Positions 55,760-64,000 of a stretch of 64,000 nt of DNA are shown piece after piece. The position numbers and the translations under genes are program-made. The stretch covers positions 4,278,001-4,342,000 of the forward strand of contig CM033752.1 in the NCBI GenBank assembly GCA_019671005.1, given 5' to 3'. How positions within the stretch are numbered: the first letter of the stretch is position 1; each line of letters begins with the position of its first letter. The notes under the pieces were generated by a model. That model was given only the letters and a program-made list of their open reading frames with translations. It was not told where the DNA came from and did no database searches. The DNA is from Hibiscus mutabilis. Taxonomy: Eukaryota > Streptophyta > Magnoliopsida > Malvales > Malvaceae.

Positions 55760-57196
55760 AGTAGGCCACTTTAAGAGGAGTGGCAGGTGCTACTCTTCGG
55801 AAGCTTTGAAATCTTCTGAAGCTACCAATGATAAGGGATAAGGTACATCAGCTGGTCCTGCAAAGATATTTAGTGAGGAATCTCCTCCAAAGATTAATGA
55901 GCTGGTAACTGAGGCTCAGGCACAAAAATTCCTGAAGTTCCTAAGGTACGGTGAGTACAATGTAGTGGAGCAGTTGCGAAAGCAACCAGCAAGGATTACG
56001 GTGTTGTAGTTGCTTTTGAGTTCGGATAAGCATCGCGATGCATTGTTAAAGGTGCTGAACCAAACGTTTGTACCCGGTGACATTTCTGTGTTTAAGCTAG
56101 ACATAATAGTGGGGCATATCACTGCATACAACCACATCTCATTCAGCGATAACGAGATCTCGGAATGAGGTATGGGGTCCACCAAGGCTCTCAACATCGC
56201 CATCCACTACAAAGGGTATGTGTTGCCAGGGGTATTGATTTATAATGGGTTAGCATTAAATGTACTACCGATGGTGACTCTGCAAAGACTACCGGTAGAT
56301 GATTACCATATGAAACCTTGTCATAACTCCGTGAGAGCCTTTGACGTTACTCAAAGGGGAGAACTTAGAAAAATTGAGGTACCTTTGTTGATTGGGCCGA
56401 TAGAGTATACAATTGATTTCGTGGTAATGGATATAAAGCCGAGATACAATTGCTTATTGGGAAGACCATGGATTCACTCTGCTGGAGTCGTTTCTTCATC
56501 ACTCTATCAGAAATTGAAATTTGTGATCGAAGGCAAGTTGGTCACTGTGGAGGCTGAGCAAGAAATCATCGCCTCGGTAACGTCGGATGCCCCATATATC
56601 CATAATGATGAAGATGTTGTGGAATGTTCTTTCCGATCATTGGAACTTGTAAATGCTACATTCGTTGTGGAAGGTAGTCAAATCCCCTCTCCCAGGATAT
56701 CTAATTGTACCAAGATGACCATGTCTAAAACTTTGGGCCGAGGAGCCAAAACAGGAAGAGGGCTAGGAAGGAGATTGCAAGAAAGCCTACGACCCAAAAG
56801 CGTCATCACCAAGAAAGATCGTTTTGGGCTTGGCTACAAACTAAGTATTCAGCAGAAGAGAGAGTAATACAGAAGGAAATAATAACAAAATAGGGCTAGA
56901 CTCAAGGGAGAATATATTCCATGGAGACTAATATCTTTCCCTCATGTAAAAGATATTTTTGTCTTTGGAGGAATTGACCATACATAATAGAAAGTACAAG
57001 AAGCAATTCGAGAAAATGACATACTTAACGAGGATGATATGTTCAGTGAATCGCTTGAAGAGATGTCCATCAACATGATAGCTGAAGATGACAATGGCAG
57101 CAACATGTTGACCAGCATCCGCCCTTGCCATCCCGGGGAAACTCTCAATAACTGGAGCTACATTGATCTACCTGTAATCTTTAAGGCTAGATCAGA
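55760..57196 (+). pseudogene. Protease module of element 2 (decayed)
   Basis: The open part 56172-56867 holds the active-site region with LIYNGLALNVLP in place of the LIDNGSALNVLP tract of element 1, so the catalytic aspartate is lost (D to Y). CLLGRPWIHSAG follows at about 56450. Further stops lie upstream (55732, 56009, 56167) and after 56865. It ends at the putative intron donor. Confidence 0.8.
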
Positions 57197-57415
57197 GTAA
57201 TGTTTCGAACCAACCTTCTTGTTTTTGTCCATGAGCAATGGGGATCTTTTACATAGGGCATCTATGTTAACTTTTTGTTTGCAATGAAAGAATGTCTTCC
57301 TTGTTTTCTCAAACGGCAACATTTTATTTACTTCATTCATTCATTTTTTACTCATATTCATTCACTTCATTTAAAATTATTCTCTTCTCAATACATTCGT
57401 TCTCATTTCATGCAG
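57197..57415 (+). other. Putative intron between protease and RT (element 2)
   Basis: Donor after AGATCAGA and acceptor TTTCATGCAG, matching 2837-3044. Here a one-base loss just after the acceptor breaks the downstream frame. Confidence 0.55.
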
Positions 57416-58960
57416 GTCCCCATAATTAACTGTATGAATAATTCCGAATCCAATCCCGAGGTAGATTTTGAGCACCCTAAGATCTCGGTAGAAATTGAAG
57501 AGGATGACGACGAGGCAGAATGCGAGGTTCCTGAGGAGTTGGTAAGGATGATGGCCAATGAAGAAAAACAAATCATGCTCCACCAAGAAAAAATAGAAAT
57601 TGTGAACTCGAGAACCGATGTGGAGGGAAAAGAAGTGAAAATCGGGACTATATTTTCATAAAAAAACAGACGCTAACTGATAGCCCTTCTCCAAGAGTTC
57701 AAAGATGTCTTTGCTTGAACTTATCAAGATATGCCAGGGTTAAATACAAACATAGTGATGCACAAGCTACCAATCAGGCCAGAATGCAAACCAATCCAGC
57801 AAAAGCTCAGAAGAATGAGGACTGACATTCTGTTAAAAATCAGAGAAGAGGTAAAAAAATAGTTTGATGCTACTTTTTAGAGGTTGCAAATACCCTGAAT
57901 GGGTTGCAAACATCGTACCGGTGCCGAAGAAGGATGAGAAAGTCTGCATGTGTGTAGATTACAGGGATATCAATCGAGCAAGCCCTAAAGACAATTTCCC
58001 TTTGCCACATATTGACACGTTGGTTGACAATACCACGAGACACTCATTGTTCTCATTTATGGATGGTTTCTCAGGATACAACCAGATAAATATGGGCCTA
58101 GAGGATATGGAGAAGACTACATTTGTAACTATGTGGGGCACGTTTTGTTACAAGGTGATGCCTTTCAGACTCAAGAACACAATAGCGACTTATCAAAGAG
58201 CGATGGTAACTCTTTTCTATGATATGATGCACAAAGAGATAGAAAGTATACGTGGATGATATGATAGCTAAGTTTCGAACTGAGGAAGATCACCTTCGAA
58301 ACCTGATAATGCTATTCCAAAGACTACGGAAATACTAGTTGAAGCTCAACCCGACTAAATGCACCTTCGTAGTCACATCTGGAAAACTCTTGGGGTTTGT
58401 AGAAAGAGGATTGAGATCGATCCAGAAAAAGTAAAGGCTATCCAGGACCTCCCACCACCTCATACTCATAAAGAAGTCTGAGGTTTCCTAGGAATGTTAA
58501 ATTATATCTCTCGTTTCATCTCTCAATTAACAGATAAGTACGACCCTGTCTTCAGACTACTTAGGAAGAATAACTCTAGGGTCTGGGATGAAGAATGTCA
58601 AGAAGCTCTAGAGAAGATTAAGAAGTACTTGATGAACGCTTCGATTTTAGTCGTACCGGTACCAAACAGGCCTTTGATTCTTTGCCTTATAGTTTTTGAA
58701 AACTTGATGGGTTACGTGTTGGGGCAACATGATGAGTCTGGGAAGAAGAAAAGAGCCATTTGCTACCTAAGCAAGAAGTTCACTGATTGCGAAGCACGGT
58801 ACCCGCCAATTCAGAAGTTATGTTGTGCTTTGGTCTGGACTACCAAAAGGCTTAGACAATACATTTTATACCATACCACCTGGTTGATATCCAAATTGGA
58901 CCCCTTGAAGTTTCCAATGGAAGTATCGACATTAGCGGAGAGGATGGCTCATTGGTAGAT
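57416..58960 (+). pseudogene. Reverse transcriptase domain of element 2 (decayed)
   Basis: It aligns with element 1 3045-4575. Motifs seen: VDYRDINRASPKDNFPLP (about 57950-58005), FSFMDGFSGYNQI (about 58045-58090), and the YVDDM region split by a frameshift at about 58247-58262. The connection LNYISRFISQLTD is at 58497-58535 and YLSKKFTDCEARYPP at about 58767-58810. Stops at about 57658, 57716, 57860 and 58336. Confidence 0.82.
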
Positions 58961-59411
58961 GTTGTTATCTGAGTTTGACATTGTATATGTGAGTCAAAAA
59001 GCTGTGAAAGGAAGTGCCATAGCGGATTTTTTAGCTAGTCGTTCTTCAGATGATTATGAATCGTTGAACTTCAATTTCCCAAATAAGAACTTGATGTGCA
59101 TTACAACCGGGGAAGACTTCTTCATATGACGACTCGTAGGACTTTAATTTGATGGAGCCTCTAATGCCCTTGGCCACGGTATAGGAGCTGTATTAATTTG
59201 TCCAGAATATGTCTACTATCCCTTCACCAGCAGGCTAGAATTCTTTTGCACAAACAACATAGCTGAGTACGAAGCCTGTGTCATGGGATTGAATGCAACC
59301 ATTGAAAGAAAGATCAAATAACTTTGGGTTTTCAGAGATTCGCCCTTAGTGATCTATCAGTTACGAGGAGAATGGGAAACTAGGGATCTGAATCTAGTCA
59401 AATAATACGAG
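58961..59411 (+). pseudogene. RNase H domain of element 2 (decayed)
   Basis: It matches 4575-5033. FDGASNALGHGIGAVL is readable from about 59150, and NIAEYEACVMGLNAT from about 59250. The third acidic residue region has changed (VFRDSPLV for VFGDSSIV, the D is kept). Stops and a local rearrangement near 59120-59150 disable it. Confidence 0.75.
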
Positions 59412-60865
59412 TTGATCCAAGAGCTCATTAAAGAATTTGAAAATGTCAGTTTCACCTACCTTCCTAGAGAAGACAACCAGATGGCGGACGCTTTGGCAAC
59501 CCTGGCTTCCATGTTCAAAGCAAATACGAATGGGAAAATGAAGCCAATTGAGATGCAGACTTTTGAGAGGCCGGCTCACTGTTATAATATGCAAGAAGAA
59601 ATATATGGTAACCCTTGGTATTACGATATCTTGCAATATATCAAGTTTCAAAAGTATTCCGAAGGGGTAAACAAAAATTACTGAAAAACACTCAAAAAGG
59701 ATGGCAACATGATATGTTTCGGACGGGGAGATTCTGTACAAAAGAGGCCATGATCAAATGCTATTGAGATGTGTAGATGCCCGAGAGGTAAAGGAAATTT
59801 TGGCAGAAGTGCATGATGGTTTATGTGGAACACACGTCAATGGTCTGTCAATAGCCTAAAAGATTATGAGATATGGCTATTTCTGGTCGGCTATGGAGGG
59901 ACATTGCATTGATTCTGCCATGAAATGTCATAAGTGCCAAATATATGCTGACAAGATCCACGCTCCTCCTCTACCTTTACACACCATGAACTTGCCATAG
60001 CCGTTCGCAGTATAGGGCATGGACATCATTAGATAGATTCATCCGAAGGCTTCCACATGCACCGTTTTATTTTGGTTGCCATTGATTACTTCACTAAATG
60101 GGTGAAGGCAACATCTCATGACAATATCACAAGGACAACGGTGTGCAAGTTCTTGATTATGGAGATCATTTGCCGATATGGGTTGCCAAAAAGGATTATC
60201 ACCGACAACGCTTCCAACCTGAATAAAAAAATTGATGACTGAGGTGTGCAACTAGTTCAAAATAATACACCATAACTCCACGACCTACTGCCCTAAGATG
60301 AATGGGACAGTAGAAACGGCAAACAAAAACTTAAAGAAAATTATTACAAAGACAACTGTCACCTACAAAGATTGGCATGAGAAGCTATCATTCGCTCTAT
60401 TCGCCTACCGGACATCTGTTCGCACATCAATAGGGCCAACGTCTTATTCTCTAGTATATGGCACAAAAGCGGTACTACCCATCGAGATTGAGATTCTATC
60501 ACATCGGGTTCTGAATGAAGTAAAACTAGATGAATCGGAATGGGTGCAAACTAGACTCGACCAGTTGAATCTCATCAAAGAGAAGAGGCTGAAGGCCATT
60601 TGCCATGGTCAAATGTACTAAAGACGAATGATGCGGGCATATGACAAGAAAATGCACCCGAGAGAATTTTGAGAAGGAGATCTCGTGCTTAAGAAGATCT
60701 TCCCAATTTAGAAAGATTTTCGAGCAAAGTGGATGCCTAACTGGGAAGGGCCATATGTCATCAACAATGTCTTTTTTAGGAGGAGCATTGATTTTAACTG
60801 AAATGGATAGAGAATAATTGAAAAATCCCGTGAATTCTGATTCTATCAAGAAGTATTGTGTTTGA
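59412..60865 (+). pseudogene. Integrase module of element 2 (decayed)
   Basis: It matches 5034-6485. The zinc region is at about 59800-59945. The core D boxes are at 60018 (GMDII) and 60206 (ITDNASNLN), and the E box at about 60313 (GTVETANKN, which here keeps the more usual NGTVE wording that element 1 has lost to NWAVE). At least twelve stops, many at former Q or W codons (for example 59998, 60013, 60033, 60708). It ends VKKYCV-like at about 60862. Confidence 0.82.
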
Positions 60866-62057
60866 AAAAATAAAATGAAAAAAATAAAAAAAAATGAAAT
60901 GATGAACGAAATGAGGCAAAAACCTGAAAAGACGTTTCATAAAAAAGGGAGAAGCTCGAGGCGAAAACCCAAAAAGGGCGTCTTAAAGCAAAAGAATGAT
61001 CTGAGTTGAAAACCCGTTAAGGGCGGCTCAGACAAATATTGAGATTGGGCCTCCGGCAGGTAGAATTATCCACACGAGTACAAGAAGAAGAAGCTCCGGG
61101 TAAAGATTCTATTTCGGTTGACAGGGTCACACATCATTCATACGGTGGATATTTGCGATTCTACATTTTATGTCATGCTTTCCCTTTTCCTTATGTTTGC
61201 CATGACTTTTCTAAAACTGTCCCAAGTCCTTAATATCAATAAGATCATGTTTTTGTTCATTTCATTCCTTGTCTTCTCATTGCTTTCATAAGCATCATAC
61301 AAATAGGTTAACATAGACTTATGATAAACAAAAGATTCTTGAGCATTATTATGATCTAACCTTGAGAATGCATGTGATCAGAAAACATAATTAACTTTGA
61401 TCTCAAGCTTCCTACATAATGTATGTCGAGACACGACGAGGGGAAGACTTCGAGCATCAGAATAAGATAACCAATGTCATGTACCATTCATATTTGTCAT
61501 AGAAAATATTCAAGACGACAATAGGGATTTCCCAGGTGAAAACCCGTAAGGGCACCTAAAAAATCTCTCTAAAGCAAAAACCCGAAAGGGCACTTTAGAA
61601 CTTAAGGCCAGAAACTCAAAAAAAGAAAGGCTGAAATGGTTGAACCTAACAGTAAAATGGCGTACCATCACCAGAAGAAGAAAATGAGGAGAAAACAAGC
61701 AGAGGGTCGAGACTGACTGACTGCGAAAGCAGACACATCGAGATATTGACACTCATGCATCATATATAGTTAGACATCTATAGGATTATGAGCATGTTAA
61801 CTCATTTTATCATAACGTTTTTTCCATTTTAAACAGGTACATACAGATTACCAATGAATTTGATCTATGACTTCGTTCTGAAGATGTGGGTTTATTTGAA
61901 GAAAGATTTTGGCAGCCTTAGTAACGCGAGTCCAGAAAGTTCGGTAGCCGTCTTCGGCGTGAATCCCCAGATTTGAAGAAAGATTTCGGCAGCCTTAGTA
62001 ACGTGAGTCCAGAAAGATCAGTAGCCATTTTGGTGTGAATCCCTAATTCGAAGATAA
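60866..62057 (+). repeat. 3' untranslated region of element 2 with AAAACCC...GGGC boxes
   Basis: No gene. It aligns with 6486-7456. The A-rich boxes recur at about 60909, 60964, 61009, 61538 and 61578. An extra direct repeat of AGATTTCGGCAGCC-type words appears at 61903-62000. Confidence 0.55.
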
Positions 62058-62447
62058 AGGCTCTATATAGGAAGGGCCTATATTTTCGAGCCCTCGCAGC
62101 AAAAGGTTTTATATAGGAAGAACCCGTAACTCTGAGATTTCAGAAGCTAAAAGTCCTATATAGGAAGAACTTGCGGCTCCAGGGTTTGAAGACTAGCAGT
62201 TCTATATAGGAAGAACTCCCAATCGAAAGAATCCATCTGTTACGTAGAAGGTTTTATATAGGAAAAACCCGCCGCATTGAAGGCGAAGAGTTCTATATAG
62301 GAAGAACTCCAAGCTTTACCATTTAAGAGTGGAAAGTTCTGTATAAGAGGGACTCGTAACTCAAGACTTCAGGATGAAAGGTTCTATATATGAAGGACCT
62401 GTAGCTCCAAGATCAGAAGGTGAAGAAGTTCTATATAGGAAGAACTT
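62058..62447 (+). repeat. Array of nine short stem-loops sharing a TATATAGGA core (element 2)
   Basis: Same design as 7457-8521 but with a single copy of the five-hairpin unit. Arms include AGGCTC/GGGCCT, GAGTTC/GAACTC, AGGTTC/GGACCT, AAGTTC/GAACTT and GGTTTT/AAAACC. Confidence 0.8.
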
Positions 62448-62527
62448 ACGAACTTGAAGATTTAGCTAAGGAAAAGCGGAGAGTTCCAGAAGAACACGTG
62501 ATTTCGAGGCTACAAATAGGGAAGTCG

Positions 62528-62612
62528 AATAAAAATGAGGCTTATGATCTTTGCTTTGTTCCCGTTCCACAAGAACAATCAAAGAAGGGCAACTGTAATC
62601 ACTCATTTTTAT
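62528..62612 (+). other. Polypurine tract and nested inverted repeats of element 2
   Basis: The tract AAAGAAGGGCAAC (about 62581-62593) precedes the LTR. 62529-62539 is an 11-base reverse complement of 62602-62612 in the LTR. The inner hairpin (about 62550-62585) is weaker than in element 1. Confidence 0.6.
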
Positions 62613-63005
62613 CTGGTTTTTAAATATCGTGTTAATATATTAGTTCAATAATTAATAGATATTATTATTGCATATATACATATGATACTATTATGTGTGA
62701 TTATACGTGTGATTAATATGTATATGTGTGTGATATGTGAAGGCACGCGTAGTGCATATATATTATGTAATATGCGCTTTATAATAGAAACTATGGTATA
62801 TGTATCATGTGTGTATTTACATTTTATGTGTGCATTGTGTGTATGTGTAGTGTGTGGATATTTATGTTAATTATGTGTATAATTATATATGCATGTATGT
62901 TTGTATATTATATTAATTAAGAATGTGTTACATATATTAATGTTTGCATGTGTGTCCGTATGTTATACGTATATGTGTGCGCATATGTATGTATGTATTA
63001 TCGTA

Positions 63006-63036
<31 letters not shown>

Positions 63037-64000
63037 TATTATTATTGGTATTGGGCTAGTATAAAATAAAATCCAAATATTTAAACCCAAAAAATTAGCA
63101 GTCCAAGTCCATTATATATATACAAGTCCCAATTGAATTTACAAGGCCCAACCGGCCAAACCCAAACCCAGATTAAACTGAACCCTAAAAATATTTAACC
63201 CTGATTATTTTGGTGTCTCTGCGCAACTAAAGGAGAGCCGTTGAATCAGATCCAGATCTAACAGCAACGATCAAAGGGAGAGACTCCCCATCTACCGCGT
63301 GTGGTGCACGCTCGGACCACTCAGCTTCTCACGCTCGTGTGCAGGGCACGCGCCAGGCTATTCAACTTCCATGTGCCACGCATATACATCTGATGGTGCC
63401 ACATCAATTTCAGAAGCAATCAGGGCCACCCATCATTATGAGATCTCGACCGTTGGATCAAATCTGATCCAACAGTCGAGATTAAGTCTGGCCGAACGAC
63501 ACCTCCACCATACTTCCTCTTCCAGCCCTCCAACCATCATGCTCAAGAACATGCAGAGATAGAGAAAAAACAGATTATCAGTACCAAACCCAATATATAT
63601 ATATATATGTAATCTACTTTGTTTCTACCAAAAGATCCAGAGATCAGAGATATATGTAACAGCCAGCCAAAAATCTTGTAACAACAACAACCAGTTTCGA
63701 AGAAAAGAAAAAGAGAACACCAGTTTCTGGAAATAAAAAAAACTTTTCAACTTTCCATTGGTAATTTCCTCCTTTCTTCCTTTTTTATACATGCAAGGTA
63801 AAGGATAAACAAGATAAAAAAGGGGGAAGTGGTTTACCTTGGTGTTTTTCAGCGTCTCGCCAGCGATGAACATTTTGGTGAGCCGTTAAAAAGGTTTTTT
63901 TCTTTTTGGCAAAGTAGGAGGGTCTAGGTTTTTTTTTGGTTCAAAATAGAGGTGTATTTATTTTGTCTGGAGGGTTTTCAGTGGACGAAAGGTGGAGGTC
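62594..64000 (+). repeat. 3' LTR of element 2 (first 1407 bp, cut by window end)
   Basis: It starts TGTAATCACTC and aligns with 47763 onward. It has a longer TTA microsatellite and keeps about 75 bp (63772-63850) missing from the 5' LTR. Confidence 0.88.
63004..63047. repeat. TTA microsatellite in the 3' LTR
   Basis: About 14 units of ATT with one ACT interruption. The matching place in the 5' LTR (about 48180-48196) has about 5 units. Confidence 0.8.

Larger units (their letters stand above)
47763..64000 (+). mobile_element. Ty3/gypsy LTR retrotransposon, Ogre/Tat type (element 2, 3' LTR cut by window end)
   Basis: It has 5' LTR (47763-50627), primer-binding site, leader, extra ORF1, gag, protease, likely intron, RT, RNase H, integrase, hairpin array, polypurine tract and the first 1407 bp of the 3' LTR. 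The coding part aligns with element 1 along its length but has dozens of stops and several frameshifts. Many stops look like CAG to TAG or TGG to TAG/TGA changes. It lies inside the LTR fragment that begins at 45961. Confidence 0.9.

Overview
The window is plant nuclear DNA, very probably from a cotton-like dicot (Gossypium or a close relative). That assignment is inference from the style of the transposable elements and from the starch synthase and RING-finger sequences; no marker in the window proves the species. The DNA is AT-rich. The only intact protein genes I can support are three small RING-H2 genes. Everything else is a decayed starch synthase gene or a dense, nested set of transposable elements.

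Layout. 1-11646: a Ty3/gypsy element of the Ogre/Tat type, 5' part outside the window, with gag, protease, a likely intron, RT, RNase H, integrase, a repeat-rich 3' region and its 3' LTR, inserted next to a LINE RNase H fragment (11647-12050). 13199-17667: an eight-exon starch synthase II gene that keeps its introns but carries at least five disabling lesions. 18196-31880: two near-identical RING-H2 genes in tandem (18529 and 28583). Their copies are split by an antisense L1-type LINE (19390-25740), a second LINE fragment, a Mutator-like element, a SINE-like piece and a lone LTR. 32537-34840: a 1.15-kb tandem duplication rich in degenerate TTTAGGG-like sequence. 35571-41072: three inverted-repeat elements, one of which (38421-41072) carries the N-terminal part of a UDP-glycosyltransferase gene (a Pack-MULE), and a truncated third RING copy (36719). 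42877-43422: a fourth, intact, inverted RING-H2 gene. 43980-47762: a LINE broken by a small LTR element (TRIM-like) and by another LTR. 47763-64000: a second Ogre/Tat-type element with 5' LTR, extra ORF1, gag-pol relics and a partial 3' LTR.

How things work together. The two Ogre/Tat-type elements share a set of RNA-scale structures that a protein annotation does not explain. Between integrase and 3' LTR there is an array of short stem-loops (about 24 in the first element, 9 in the second). They share a TATATAGGA core while their stems differ and remain paired. A hairpin and an outer inverted repeat bracket the polypurine tract. A hairpin inside the LTR shows compensatory changes between the two elements, and a 75-nt segment of the LTR is complementary to the leader just beyond the primer-binding site. 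This is the part of the window most likely to be undescribed. The RING genes form a four-copy local family sharing a short upstream block.

Limits: all calls are from reading the sequence. Identities, TSDs and stem pairings were counted by eye, and no database or folding program was run.
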